This document shows positions 35,884-45,447 of a DNA stretch of 64,000 bases, one piece after another. Source of the stretch: an uncultured Eubacteriales bacterium (GTDB lineage Bacteria; Bacillota; Clostridia; Oscillospirales; CAG-272); NCBI GenBank assembly GCA_934446365.1, contig CAKSDZ010000006.1, positions 1-64,000 of the forward strand, read 5' to 3'. Position numbers and translations under genes: made by a program. The notes under the pieces were generated by a model. The model was not told the DNA's origin. It did no database searches and was given only the letters and a program-made list of their open reading frames with translations. Every line of letters starts with the position of its first letter. Within the stretch, counting starts at the first letter, position 1.

Positions 35884-36072
35884 TCAAACAACCTCCTTTT
35901 GTCATAGCGTGCCCGGAATATGAAAAATTATGAGGAAATGGGAAAAAATTTGTTTTATCCGAAATAAAAGGCCGGCAGCTATGTGCCGGTTTCGCAAAAG
36001 GAGACGTATCAAAAAATCTGCGGGTGTCAATATCCTGTCAAACCAAGGAACAGCCGTTTTTTGCCCCCCTGA

Positions 36073-36732
36073 TTAGTTTTTCAGAATATCGAGATAGGTG
36101 TTTCCGGCGACGATCATATGTGCCAAAAGCTTGATTTCCATCAGATCGAATGCTCGCTTGATTTCTCTTGTGGTAAAGAGGTCGTCGCTGGAAGGCAGCG
36201 CGACGCCGGAGGGATGATTGTGCGCGAGCACGGCCATGGAGGCGCGCTTGAAAAGCGCCGTCTCAATCAGGCGCCGGAGCGTGATGGCGGAGGAATTGAC
36301 GGAACCCTCGTGGACCTTGACGCATTCGATCAGGTTGAATTTGTTGTCTAAGAGGAGAAGAAACACGGTTTCCACATTGATGCCGACATACTTGTTCACA
36401 AGATATTCGCCGATCTTCTCCATGCTCGAAAGGGGCGCCGTGGTATGGTTTTTTTCGAGCGCATACCGCCTTGAAAGCGCAGGCACCATTTTAATCAGCA
36501 CCGCGGAATGTTCCTTGATTCCCGGGACGCTTATCAAATCGTCAAAGGAGGCGTCAAACACCTCCGAAAGCGACCCGAACCGTTCGATCAACTTGTGAGC
36601 CAGCTCATTGGTGTCTCTTTGTGGGATCGAGTAAAAGAGCAGAAGCTCCAGCACGTTGTGCGGCTCGAAATTATCGAGTCCCTCGATGAGGAACCGGCGC
36701 TTTATGCGCTCTCTGTGGTTTTCGTGTATCAT
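36073..36732 (-). CDS. radC: RadC/JAB-domain DNA repair-associated protein
   Basis: 219 residues. N-terminal helix-hairpin-helix-like part (FDDLISVPGIKEHSAVLIKMVP), then the MPN/JAB metalloprotease-like domain ending AVLAHNHPSGVALPSSDD, which holds the HxHx7-8D zinc motif. Often annotated as a DNA repair protein, though the repair role in E. coli has been withdrawn and the true function is unknown. GGAGGGA precedes the ATG. Confidence 0.9.
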   Translation of the reverse strand: MIHENHRERIKRRFLIEGLDNFEPHNVLELLLFYSIPQRDTNELAHKLIERFGSLSEVFDASFDDLISVPGIKEHSAVLIKMVPALSRRYALEKNHTTAPLSSMEKIGEYLVNKYVGINVETVFLLLLDNKFNLIECVKVHEGSVNSSAITLRRLIETALFKRASMAVLAHNHPSGVALPSSDDLFTTREIKRAFDLMEIKLLAHMIVAGNTYLDILKN

Positions 36733-36846
36733 CTGTCCCTCCGGTATCGGCTAACCCTTTCTCCTGACGGTACGTCTGTGCGAAAATGAAAAACACCGCC
36801 CGGTCTTGTGTGCCGACGATATCACAATTATATCATGTATATCGAC

Positions 36847-36875
36847 AGTATAGCACAAACAGACGTCGGATTCAA
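36847..36875 (-). promoter_or_regulatory. Promoter of radC
   Basis: Minus-strand TTGAAT (36870-36875), 17 bp, TATACT (36847-36852), about 115 bp before the start. Confidence 0.55.
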
Positions 36876-36935
36876 TACTTTTTTTATCTTTATTTGCCGC
36901 AAACCGCATGGAGCTTCTTGATCGGGACAAAACTA

Positions 36936-36964
36936 TTGAAAAAATTCCGCGGTTGTGATATGAT
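36936..36964 (+). promoter_or_regulatory. Promoter of the DUF3810 gene
   Basis: TTGAAA (36936-36941), 17 bp, TATGAT (36959-36964). Divergent from the radC promoter. The 36733-37110 gap holds only these two promoters as far as I can see. Confidence 0.55.
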
Positions 36965-37110
36965 TACTATAACAGAATCTTGATAAAATAAAGACATACA
37001 TTGTGAAATCCTTCGTTTGCATAAACATTTTTCTGAATCATTACCGATCGATGGCCGTCATGGCGGATTCTCTTTTCGCCGTGGCAAAGAAGAAAGGCGG
37101 GCGGGCTTAC

Positions 37111-38223
37111 ATGAAAAAAGTATGGAAGAAAATCAAGGAATGGATTCCCCTGTGGTGTCTGATTCTTTTTGCATTTTTTATTTTGGCGCTGATTGTCGAG
37201 GCGGTATCGAAGAGAAGCCAGCCTCTCGCGGATTTTATTCACAACACCTCCGGCGTCGTAATCCGCGCGGTGCTCGCCTGGTGCACCAATCTGATTCCGT
37301 TCTCCGTGGCGGAGTACCTGCTTTTGGCGTCTCCGATTCTTGTGGGACTGATTTGTTATGCCATTATCCGCCGCGGCAGGCGTTCGGCGGTGCAGGGGGT
37401 TCGCTGCTTCGCAGGCTTTCTTTCGATCATTTCTTTGGTTTATACGCTTTTTATTTTCGGCTATGGGACGGGATATTACGGGGAAACCGTCGATGAAAAG
37501 CTTGGACTTGACCGACATGACGTGTCCGCCGAGGAATTATATGATACCGCGATCGCCTTAATCGAAAAAGCGGAGGCGGAGCTTCCTTATGTGTTTTTCC
37601 CGCAGGGAACCTATTCCGCGATGCGGTTCTCTTATGGGGAAATGAATGAAAAGCTGAATACCGCTTACAGCCGGCTTTGCGACGAATATCCGTCGATTCA
37701 AAGGCTTTATTCGCGCACCAAGCCCGTTCTGCTCAGCGAGCCTTGGACCTATACGCATACCTCCGGCGTCTACTCCTTCTTTACGGGCGAGGCGAATGTG
37801 AACGTGAATTATCCGGATTATATCGTCATCAGCTCGGCGGCGCATGAAATGGCGCATCAGCGCGGAATCACAAGAGAGGACGAGGCGAACTTCATCGCCT
37901 TCCTCGTCTGCACCATGAGCGACGACGCCTATGTCCGTTACAGCGGCTATGTAGACGTTTTAAACGAGGTGATGAACAAGCTGTATTCCGCCGATACGGA
38001 GCTTTATGCGGCGGCCAGACTGCGCATGCCGGAGGAAATCAAGGCGGAATACGCTTCTTACAGCGCATTTTTCGACAAATACCGCGAAAGCACCGCCTCC
38101 AAAGTGTCCGGAACCATCAATAACGCCTATATTTCGTCCCACGGACAGCCGGCGGGCATCAAAAGCTATGGACTGGTCGTGGATTTGGTGGTGGCCTATA
38201 TGCTGGACGGTGCGGATGCGTAA
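37111..38223 (+). CDS. DUF3810-family membrane protein with HExxH motif
   Basis: 370 residues. Three hydrophobic segments fall in the first ~115 residues (ILFAFFILALIVEAV; YLLLASPILVGLICY; FAGFLSIISLVYTLFIFGY), and a soluble domain follows. It contains AAHEMAHQRGITREDEANF: a gluzincin-like HExxH with a downstream Glu. This suggests a membrane-bound zinc peptidase, although DUF3810 has no proven activity. I use the ATG at 37111, where the first hydrophobic segment begins soon after. Confidence 0.82.
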   Translation: MKKVWKKIKEWIPLWCLILFAFFILALIVEAVSKRSQPLADFIHNTSGVVIRAVLAWCTNLIPFSVAEYLLLASPILVGLICYAIIRRGRRSAVQGVRCFAGFLSIISLVYTLFIFGYGTGYYGETVDEKLGLDRHDVSAEELYDTAIALIEKAEAELPYVFFPQGTYSAMRFSYGEMNEKLNTAYSRLCDEYPSIQRLYSRTKPVLLSEPWTYTHTSGVYSFFTGEANVNVNYPDYIVISSAAHEMAHQRGITREDEANFIAFLVCTMSDDAYVRYSGYVDVLNEVMNKLYSADTELYAAARLRMPEEIKAEYASYSAFFDKYRESTASKVSGTINNAYISSHGQPAGIKSYGLVVDLVVAYMLDGADA

Positions 38224-38232
38224 AAATTTCTG

Positions 38233-38262
38233 TTGAATTTTAAGAAAGCTTTTGTGTATACT
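38233..38262 (+). promoter_or_regulatory. Promoter of the walRK-yycHI operon
   Basis: TTGAAT (38233-38238), 18 bp, TATACT (38257-38262), 33 bp before the response regulator start. Confidence 0.6.
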
Positions 38263-38294
38263 CTTGCGAATGACCGACGAAAGGGGAAATTGTT

Positions 38295-39011
38295 ATGAGT
38301 GAAAGCAAGAAAAAAATACTGGTTGTGGAGGATGAACGGAAAATCTCTCAGGTCATTGAAATCAATCTGATGATGGCGGGATACCTGTGCGACGTGGCCT
38401 CCGACGGAGAAGAGGGGCTGCGGCTCGCGCTTTCCGGCGATTACGATTTGATTCTGCTCGACCTCATGCTCCCGAAGCGGGACGGGTTTTCCGTCTGCCG
38501 GGAAATCCGAAAGACGCTTTCCACGCCGATTATCATGGTGACGGCGAAGGAGGAAGAGGCGGACAAGATTATGGGACTCGAACTCGGTGCGGACGATTAT
38601 GTCACAAAGCCGTTTTCGATTAAGGTCTTTTTGGCCAGAATCAAGGCGAATATCCGGCGGTATTCCGGCGAGGTTGTGGAAAGGGTTGCGCCTGCGGAAA
38701 GCGAAGAGGACAAAATCGTCATCCGGGAGCTTGTCATCGACAATAAAACTTATACCGTAACCAAAAACGGGCGGGAAATCGAGCTTTCCAATAAGGAATA
38801 TGAGCTGCTTTATTTTCTCGCTTCCCATGCCGACGAGGTGTTTGAGCGCGAGGAGCTGCTTGTAAAGGTTTGGGGCTACGAGGGCTTTTACGGCGGTATC
38901 CGGACGGTGGATGTGACGATATCGCGTCTGCGGACGAAAATCGAGGAGGTTCCGGCGGAGCCGGAATATATCATTACCAAGCGTTCAAAGGGCTATTATA
39001 TTCCGAAATAA
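38295..39011 (+). CDS. walR: OmpR-family response regulator WalR-like
   Basis: 238 residues. The receiver domain (about 1-120) has acidic pocket E12-D13, phosphoacceptor D56 in LILLDLMLPKRDG, and a K in VTKPFS. The C-terminal OmpR/PhoB winged helix (about 140-235) ends RTVDVTISRLRTKIEE. Assignment as WalR rests on the downstream kinase and the yycH-yycI pair, which define the essential cell-wall homeostasis system of Firmicutes. Confidence 0.88.
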   Translation: MSESKKKILVVEDERKISQVIEINLMMAGYLCDVASDGEEGLRLALSGDYDLILLDLMLPKRDGFSVCREIRKTLSTPIIMVTAKEEEADKIMGLELGADDYVTKPFSIKVFLARIKANIRRYSGEVVERVAPAESEEDKIVIRELVIDNKTYTVTKNGREIELSNKEYELLYFLASHADEVFEREELLVKVWGYEGFYGGIRTVDVTISRLRTKIEEVPAEPEYIITKRSKGYYIPK

Positions 39012-39044
39012 CGGGGCTGCGGGCTGCCGCAAAAGGGGGCTGCG

Positions 39045-40862
39045 ATGTATAAGAATCTGCATTACAAAATCATCCTGATGTTTGTGATATTCACGATCAC
39101 GCTGATGACTGCCATCGGCGTTATCATGATCGGCAGCGCCTATAATTTTTACAATAACGATTTTATCGAGCAGATGGAGTCCGCCCTTGAACCCGGCGGG
39201 ACGCTTTACGGAGAGCTGGTTTCGGCGCTCGGCGAGAGCGACAGGACGGCGCTTCAACGGGAGATTCTCGGCTCCTATTCAAGTGTTCTCGGCATCAGCA
39301 AGTACCGGAATTACTATATTCTCGACATGAACGGGAATTTTCTGGACGGTTCGGACGCACGGCTCGGCGCGGAGCTTGAAATGACCGACAATCTAATCTC
39401 CGCCATGGCGGGGCATGTCGGTTCGGGAAAGCAGCTGTGGACGGATTATATCGATTATGCTGTCCCGCTGACGGACGGCGAGCATTCCTGTGTGATTTAT
39501 ATCAAGGATTCGCAGAATGAGGCGCGTTCCTTTTCCGTGATGATTTTTCAAATCACGGTGCAGGCGCTGTTCATCGGGCTTGCGGTTGCGGTCGTTCTTT
39601 CGTTTTTCCTTGCGAAGGCGATCACCGCTCCGATTCAGAGCCTGACGGAGGGTGCGCAGAAAATCGCGAGGGGAGAGTTTGAAAGCGAGATACGGATTCA
39701 TTCCGGAGACGAAATCGGTACGCTGACGGATGCTTTCAACAATATGAAGCACGTCTTGAAAAGTACGCTGGATGAAATCACGGGGGAACGCCAGAAGTTT
39801 GAAACGCTGTTTTTATATCTGAACGACGCGGTTTTGGCATTCGACGGTACCGGAAAGCTGATTCATATCAACAAGACCGCAAGAGAGCTGTTTCGTCTTG
39901 GCGGAGAGGACAACGCTGCCGGCGACGGAAAGCTTACCTTTTCCCGCATGATTAAAAAGTTGCAGATCGATTATAAAGAAGTTTCGGATAAATATCAGGA
40001 AAGCCGCAATTATGTCGTGCATGACGTCATCTTTGACGGGAAAGCGCTCGATATCACGTTTGCGGAGTTCCGATATATCGAAATCAACGAAGAGAAAACC
40101 GGCATCATGTGCGTGATTCACGACATCACAAGCCGGTATGAGCTGGACAAGTCCAGACGCGAATTTGTCGCGGATGTCTCCCACGAGCTTCGCACGCCGC
40201 TGACCAGCATCAAGGGTGCTGTGGAAACCGTGCTCGAATATCCGTCGCTGGATCCTGAGCTGCGGGATAATTTTCTTCGCATGGCGATCGAGGAGTGCGA
40301 CAGGATGACGCGCATCGTATCCGACCTGCTCGTGCTGTCGAGGCTCGACAACAAGCGGATCGCGTGGAAGGTCGAGACGTTTTCGCCGGCCGCATTCTTG
40401 GATCATCTTTACGACGTGATGAGCGTCGAAGCGAAAAATCATTCCCATGAATTTACCAGAAAATATCCGGCTGTCATGCCGGATATCACGGGGGACCGTG
40501 AGAAGCTTCAGCAGGTGCTGATCAATATTCTCTCCAATGCGATGAAATATACGCCGGACGGCGGACATATCGACCTTTCGGCGGCTCCGGCTGCGGGAGG
40601 GGTTGCCGTGCGCATTTCCGATACCGGAATCGGGATTCCTGCGGAGGATGTGCCGCGGCTGTTTGAACGCTTCTATCGTGTCGAGAAAGCGCGAACCTCC
40701 GATGCGGGCGGCACCGGACTCGGCCTTGCGATCGCCAAGGAAATCATAGATGCGCACGGAGGAGAGATCCGCGTGGAAAGCGAGCCCGGACGCGGCACAA
40801 GTGTGTTTGTGCTCCTGCCGTATCATTCCTCGCTGGAAAACGGTGATAACCGAAAGGCATAA
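39045..40862 (+). CDS. walK: WalK-like sensor histidine kinase
   Basis: 605 residues: a transmembrane segment at 8-30, an extracytoplasmic domain, a second transmembrane segment near 165-190, then a HAMP linker (about 190-245), a PAS domain (about 255-365), HisKA with phospho-acceptor H380 in DVSHELRTPLTSIKG, and HATPase_c with N-box INILSNAMKYTPDGG, G1 SDTGIGIP and G2 TGLGLAIAKEI. This is the WalK architecture. It follows walR by 33 bp and would phosphorylate it in response to lipid II or wall state. Confidence 0.9.
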   Translation: MYKNLHYKIILMFVIFTITLMTAIGVIMIGSAYNFYNNDFIEQMESALEPGGTLYGELVSALGESDRTALQREILGSYSSVLGISKYRNYYILDMNGNFLDGSDARLGAELEMTDNLISAMAGHVGSGKQLWTDYIDYAVPLTDGEHSCVIYIKDSQNEARSFSVMIFQITVQALFIGLAVAVVLSFFLAKAITAPIQSLTEGAQKIARGEFESEIRIHSGDEIGTLTDAFNNMKHVLKSTLDEITGERQKFETLFLYLNDAVLAFDGTGKLIHINKTARELFRLGGEDNAAGDGKLTFSRMIKKLQIDYKEVSDKYQESRNYVVHDVIFDGKALDITFAEFRYIEINEEKTGIMCVIHDITSRYELDKSRREFVADVSHELRTPLTSIKGAVETVLEYPSLDPELRDNFLRMAIEECDRMTRIVSDLLVLSRLDNKRIAWKVETFSPAAFLDHLYDVMSVEAKNHSHEFTRKYPAVMPDITGDREKLQQVLINILSNAMKYTPDGGHIDLSAAPAAGGVAVRISDTGIGIPAEDVPRLFERFYRVEKARTSDAGGTGLGLAIAKEIIDAHGGEIRVESEPGRGTSVFVLLPYHSSLENGDNRKA

Positions 40863-40871
40863 GGAGGCGCT

Positions 40872-42338
40872 ATGCGGGATTCTGCACGAATATGGGAGAT
40901 TGTGAAAACCGTGGTTTTTGCGGTTCTTCTCGTCATGCTTGTCTGCGTTTGCATTCTGTATATGCTGTCGTATCAGGGCACGTCGTCATATGGCTTTACC
41001 AAGGATACCATGAACAGGCTGAGCGGGGAATCGGTCAAATATAAATATCTGAATTATTTTGATGCATCCTGTACGCTTCCGGATTTTATCGGCTTTTCCG
41101 ACGGACGTGACAGCATCGGCTTCTCTTATGGAATCGGTGCGGTTGAAGCCGTATATTCCGATGTCCTCCGTTTTTACGATAAGCTGTTTGGCAGCGAGGG
41201 AGAGGTGGCCGTGCTGACGCCCGAAGAGGGCGAGGCCGCTTTTTCGGAAAGCATGCGGGGAAGATATATTTATATTTCCTATTTTTGCGATCTTCCGAAA
41301 TCCGTGATACTCGGAACGGCGGATCCGGATAAGATTTTTTCCGGAATATCGGGCGAATACATCAAAGAGATTTTTATTGTCCCGGAGAAATATCTGTACG
41401 AGGGAATCACCATCGGCAAGGGCGGCGCGCCGGTTTACACATCGATTTATTCTTTTTGTGCGGTGGCGCGGGATTCGGAGGGGAATTACTATCGGTATAC
41501 GACGAAGTATATTCCCGAGGCTGTCGGTGACGTGAGCTTTAACACAAATTATTATCTTTCATATAATACATCAGGGAGTGCGATGCGGTATGAGTTCGCA
41601 GCCACTATGGAAAAAGATGCTTTCCTTGAAAAATTTGGCTTTGCCGATAAGGTGACGGATACCACGGTGATTTATGCCGACCGCTTTTCTTCAAGAGTGC
41701 TTTCTTTGGAGCGGGAGGCGCCGAGCGACGATACCATAAGGTCGATTTTGGAGGCGTTTTTCATAAATCCGGAAAAGGCTTCTTTTTATTCGGATGAAAA
41801 CGGCGTAAAAATTTATTTCGACGAGGGACGCAGTGTGAGGATAACGCCGGAGGGGCGGATACAGTATACGGCACTCGGTGCGTCGGGAATCCCGTTTGAG
41901 GAGGTGTTTGGCTATCATCCGGACGGAGACGAATATGATACTTTCGATTATATCGGCGCTGCGCTCGTTGTGACCGATACATTGGAGCCTATCAGGGATT
42001 GTCTGTCCGTTACAGGGCTCTCTCTTTTTCTTTCCGATATCGAATATGACGGCAGCACCATTCGGCTTGGCTTCGGTTTTCGGTATGGCGGCATTCCGCT
42101 TTTGCTGGGCGGAAAAGCGGATGCTGTAAGCTTTGAGATGCGCGACGGCATGATTAAGAGTATTTCGTTTGAGATGTGGAATGCCGCTGTGTCCGACGGA
42201 ACGGCGCAGACGCCGGATTTTCTTTGGGCAGTGCGCAGCTATATTATGGATGCGTCCGACAAGTCTTCGCTTGTGTTTTCTTATCTGTTTTCAGAGGATA
42301 AAAGCGAGAGCGGAATCGAAATCGCGGCACTGTCGTGA
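40872..42338 (+). CDS. yycH: YycH-family regulator of WalK
   Basis: 488 residues. One N-terminal transmembrane segment (TVVFAVLLVMLVCVCILYML) followed by a large extracytoplasmic part of mixed alpha/beta composition. Sequence is weakly conserved in this family, so the name rests mainly on position between walK and yycI, the size and the topology. YycH and YycI form a membrane complex that modulates WalK. GGAGG lies 4 nt before the ATG. Confidence 0.8.
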   Translation: MRDSARIWEIVKTVVFAVLLVMLVCVCILYMLSYQGTSSYGFTKDTMNRLSGESVKYKYLNYFDASCTLPDFIGFSDGRDSIGFSYGIGAVEAVYSDVLRFYDKLFGSEGEVAVLTPEEGEAAFSESMRGRYIYISYFCDLPKSVILGTADPDKIFSGISGEYIKEIFIVPEKYLYEGITIGKGGAPVYTSIYSFCAVARDSEGNYYRYTTKYIPEAVGDVSFNTNYYLSYNTSGSAMRYEFAATMEKDAFLEKFGFADKVTDTTVIYADRFSSRVLSLEREAPSDDTIRSILEAFFINPEKASFYSDENGVKIYFDEGRSVRITPEGRIQYTALGASGIPFEEVFGYHPDGDEYDTFDYIGAALVVTDTLEPIRDCLSVTGLSLFLSDIEYDGSTIRLGFGFRYGGIPLLLGGKADAVSFEMRDGMIKSISFEMWNAAVSDGTAQTPDFLWAVRSYIMDASDKSSLVFSYLFSEDKSESGIEIAALS

Positions 42339-42354
42339 TGACGGGGGATGTGAA

Positions 42355-43272
42355 ATGAGCTGGAAAAATCTAAAAATATTGGCCATTGTCATTCTGATTG
42401 TGATGGACTCGTTCTTTCTTTTCAGCCTTATTAAAAGAACCCGTTCCGCCTGGTATTATGACGCTGCGCTGATCGATTCGGCGATCTCGGTTTTTCGGGA
42501 AAGCAGCTTTTATGTCGACCGCAAGTTTCTTTCCGCTAAAAAGGCGTCGATTCCCGTTTATACCGGAACGGTGGAAAAAGACTTTCTTTCTGCGGTTTCA
42601 CAGACACTTTCCGAGGCCGGCTATTCGGTGAAAACCGAGCTTGGCGGGACACGGTTTGTCGGCGCGCGCGGCGAATTTTTCCTTGGGAATGATTTCTCCT
42701 TTTTTTATTTTGAAAACGACAGGATAGAAAAGCCGTCGGCTATTCTTTCGGAGGGCGGTTATCTCCGACAGGAGGCCGGCGTCGGTGTGGAACGCTTTCG
42801 ACAGACAGCCGAAACATTCTTGAAGGATAACGCACTGTTTTCTTCCAAAAAAGGACTCGGATATGAAATTTGTTATACGGATTATTATCTGTCGGAGGAC
42901 GGCTGTATCGTCTGTGTGATGCAGAAGCTGGACGGCAGGGATACCGAAAATCGAATTTATCTGCTTATCATAGAAGACCGGGTCGTTGCGGCCGACGGTT
43001 CTTTCGCCATGGCGGATCCGGACAGTAAATTGTCGGCGGAGACGGTCGGTCTTATGGATATTCTGTTCTCGGAAAAAAATTATTTTGACGAGGAATATAA
43101 AGAAAGCGGAGCGGTATCGAGAGAAAACAGAATCTTGTCCTCCGTAAATTATTCCTATGCGGTTTATTTTGATGCGGACGGACGCTTTTATTATGTGCCG
43201 ATCTGTACGGTGACGTATCAAAACGGGGAATCAAGGGCTTATAATTATGTCACCGGCAAGCTTTATTCCTGA
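42355..43272 (+). CDS. yycI: YycI-family regulator of WalK
   Basis: 305 residues. Begins MSWKNLKILAIVILIVMDSF, a short basic stretch then one transmembrane helix, as in YycI. The extracytoplasmic domain ends ICTVTYQNGESRAYNYVTGK. The ATG at 42355 has GGGGGAT upstream; the longer frame overlapping yycH is not used. Last gene of the wal operon. No walJ/yycJ metallo-hydrolase or htrA follows; instead there is the repeat array and murA. Confidence 0.82.
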   Translation: MSWKNLKILAIVILIVMDSFFLFSLIKRTRSAWYYDAALIDSAISVFRESSFYVDRKFLSAKKASIPVYTGTVEKDFLSAVSQTLSEAGYSVKTELGGTRFVGARGEFFLGNDFSFFYFENDRIEKPSAILSEGGYLRQEAGVGVERFRQTAETFLKDNALFSSKKGLGYEICYTDYYLSEDGCIVCVMQKLDGRDTENRIYLLIIEDRVVAADGSFAMADPDSKLSAETVGLMDILFSEKNYFDEEYKESGAVSRENRILSSVNYSYAVYFDADGRFYYVPICTVTYQNGESRAYNYVTGKLYS

Positions 43273-43307
43273 TCGGATTAAAAATTTAAAAAAATATAAT
43301 AAATATA

Positions 43308-43336
43308 TTGGCAATTTTTAATATTTATGCTATAAT
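43308..43336 (+). promoter_or_regulatory. Promoter reading into the 93-bp repeat array
   Basis: TTGGCA (43308-43313), 17 bp, TATAAT (43331-43336). The -10 ends 2 bp before the first repeat, so the transcript would start at about 43343, on the first hairpin of the array. It could also serve murA by read-through. Confidence 0.7.
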
Positions 43337-43338
43337 AA

Positions 43339-43823
43339 CCCCATAAACGCGAAGCGTTTATGTTTGGCAAAGCAAAAAAGCATGTCAAAATCCCAAAAGG
43401 GTATAGATCGCTTCAAAGCAAAGCTGTGTAACCCCATAAACGCGAAGCGTTTGTGTTTGGCAAAGCAAAAAAGCATGTCAAAATCCCAAAAGGGTATAGA
43501 TCGCTTCAAAGCAAAGCTGTGTAACCCCATAAACGCGAAGCGTTTATGTTTGGCAAAGCAAAAAAAGTATGGTAAAGCCCCAAAAGGGTATAGATCGCTT
43601 CAAAGTAAAGCTGTGTAACCCCATAAACGCGAAGCGTTTATGTTTGGCAAAGCAAAAAAAGCATGCCAAAGCCCCAAAAGGGTATAGATCGCTTCAAAGC
43701 AAAGCTGTGTAACCCCATAAACGCGAAGCGTTTATGTTTGGCAAAACAAAAAAGCATGTCGAAATCCCAAAAGGGTATAGATCGCTTCAAAGTAAAGCTG
43801 TGTAACCCCATAAACGCGAAGCG
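43339..43823 (+). repeat. Tandem array of a 93-94 bp unit (five units plus a partial sixth)
   Basis: Units start with CCCCATAAACGCGAAGCG at 43339, 43432, 43525, 43619, 43713 and 43806. Each holds an 8-bp stem with GAA loop (ATAAACGC-gaa-GCGTTTAT), an A-rich linker, a CCC-AAAA-GGG mini-stem within AAAAGGGTATAGATCGCTTC, and a CAAAGC/AAAGTA tail. Units 3 and 4 have one extra base in an A-run, which breaks any reading frame, so coding is unlikely. The same block and hairpin type recur near 56.1-56.3 kb. A promoter lies directly before it and a terminator-like hairpin directly after. Confidence 0.95.
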
Positions 43824-43828
43824 TTTTC

Positions 43829-43850
43829 AAAGAGGCTCGCCTCTTTCTTT
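43829..43850 (+). terminator. Terminator-like hairpin after the array
   Basis: AAAGAGG-ctcg-CCTCTTT followed by CTTTTAT, six bases beyond the last repeat. The gap from here to murA (43851-44079) shows no gene. Confidence 0.6.
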
Positions 43851-44079
43851 TATACGCCTCCGTTTGCATGTTAAAAAGAAAATATGACAGCTGTTTTTCT
43901 GTTTTGAGATGCAGCCGTCTTTCTGTCGTCCGACGCCCCGTGCCGCATGTGCCGGCGATTCGGACAGAGGAGCATATGGAGAGAAAAATTCTTTTTCAAA
44001 CCATTTGTTTCTTTTATAAATTTTATTTGTACCGCCGCACCGGCAGAGGATTGCCGAATATGGCAGGATGGAGTTTACA

Positions 44080-45372
44080 ATGGAGAAAATCATAGTGGAC
44101 GGCGGATACCCGCTTTCCGGAAAAGTCGACATAAGCGGCATGAAAAATGCCGCGGTTGCGGTGATATTCGCAAGCGTCGTCGTTTCCGGCGTTTGTATCA
44201 TAGACAATCTTCCCTGTATCAGCGACGTTTCGGATTCGCTTGAAATTTTAAAGAGCATCGGCGCTCGGGTGAGGGCGATTTCCGGAACGAAAGTGGAAAT
44301 CGATACCACGCAAATAGCGGATATGGAGGCGCCTCTCGACTTGGTCCGCAGACTTCGCGCTTCTTACTACCTTGCGGGCGCAATGCTGGGACGCTTCGGG
44401 CATGCTAAGGTCGGTCTTCCCGGCGGCTGTGATTTCGGCGTCCGTCCGATCGACCTGCATGTGAAGGCGTTTGAAAAGCTGGGCGCCAAGGTCAATGTCG
44501 GGGGGGGCTGCATCGAGGCCGTGTCGGCGGATGGCGTGCACGGCAGCAGCATCTATTTCGACTGTTCGTCCGTCGGGGCAACCATCAACACCATCATCGC
44601 CGCCGTTTTGGCGGACGGCTCGACGGTCATTGAGAATGCCGCGAGAGAGCCGCATATTGTCGATCTTGCCAACTTCCTCAACGCCTGCGGGGCGGATATC
44701 CGCGGCGCCGGTACCCCTATCATCAGAATCAACGGCGTAAAGGAGCTTCACGGCTGTGAATATACGATCATTCCCGATATGATTGAGGCCGGCACCTTTA
44801 TGGTTGCCGCGGCTGCGACACGGGGAAAGCTATACATAAACAATGTAATTCCAAAGCATTTGGAAACCATTACGGCAAAGCTCCGTGAAATGGGTGTCAT
44901 CGTTGAGGAGTTCGACGAAGCCGTCATGGTATCGAGGGGAAAGGATGCGCTTTCGGCAGTCAACGTCAAGACCCTGCCGTATCCCGGCTTTCCGACGGAT
45001 ATGAATCCGCAGATGACGGTGCTGCTCTGTCTTGCGGATGGCACAAGTCAGATGTCCGAGACGATTTGGAACAACCGTTTCCGCTATGTCGATGAGTTGC
45101 AGCGCATGGGCGCGAAAATCAAGGTGGACGACAAAACCGCATTTATCGAAGGCAATACGGTGTTTACGCCCGCCTGTGTCAAAGCGGTCGATTTGCGCGC
45201 GGGCGCCGCGATGGTCATCGCCGCGCTTGCCACCGAGGGACGCACCGAAATCGAGGAAATCGGGTTTATCGAGAGGGGATATGACGATATCGTGACAAAA
45301 TTCAGAAATGTCGGCGCCAATATCCGCAAGGTATATTTCCCCGACGGCGGAAGAAAATTGAATATCGGATAA
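44080..45372 (+). CDS. murA: UDP-N-acetylglucosamine 1-carboxyvinyltransferase
   Basis: 430 residues. Transfers enolpyruvate from PEP to UDP-GlcNAc, the first committed step of peptidoglycan synthesis. KNAAVAVIFAS lies near residue 22. The catalytic, fosfomycin-reactive Cys is C117 in LPGGCDFGVRPIDLH, and DMNPQMTVLLCLADG and RAGAAMVIAALA appear near the C-terminus. GGAG lies 6 nt before the ATG at 44080; the ATG 12 bp earlier is less likely. Next to the WalRK system that governs wall metabolism. Confidence 0.95.
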   Translation: MEKIIVDGGYPLSGKVDISGMKNAAVAVIFASVVVSGVCIIDNLPCISDVSDSLEILKSIGARVRAISGTKVEIDTTQIADMEAPLDLVRRLRASYYLAGAMLGRFGHAKVGLPGGCDFGVRPIDLHVKAFEKLGAKVNVGGGCIEAVSADGVHGSSIYFDCSSVGATINTIIAAVLADGSTVIENAAREPHIVDLANFLNACGADIRGAGTPIIRINGVKELHGCEYTIIPDMIEAGTFMVAAAATRGKLYINNVIPKHLETITAKLREMGVIVEEFDEAVMVSRGKDALSAVNVKTLPYPGFPTDMNPQMTVLLCLADGTSQMSETIWNNRFRYVDELQRMGAKIKVDDKTAFIEGNTVFTPACVKAVDLRAGAAMVIAALATEGRTEIEEIGFIERGYDDIVTKFRNVGANIRKVYFPDGGRKLNIG

Positions 45373-45377
45373 AAACG

Positions 45378-45402
45378 GAAAGGGCAGAGCTTCTGCCCTT
45401 TC
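45378..45402 (+). terminator. Terminator after murA
   Basis: GAAAGGGCAGA-gct-TCTGCCCTTTC, 5 bp after the stop. The T-run is short, so read-through into sdaAB is possible. Confidence 0.7.
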
Positions 45403-45447
45403 TGAAATTCGCACCTGAAATCGGGCTGCGATTTCGGAAGGAAAAAT

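Noticed and set aside
43339..43823. CRISPR array
   Set aside because: The whole 93-bp unit is conserved, so there are no unique spacers, and no cas genes are nearby.
43330..43887. Repeat protein encoded by the 93-bp array (either strand)
   Set aside because: One-base indels between units break the frame, plus-strand starts are non-ATG, and no ribosome binding site is present.
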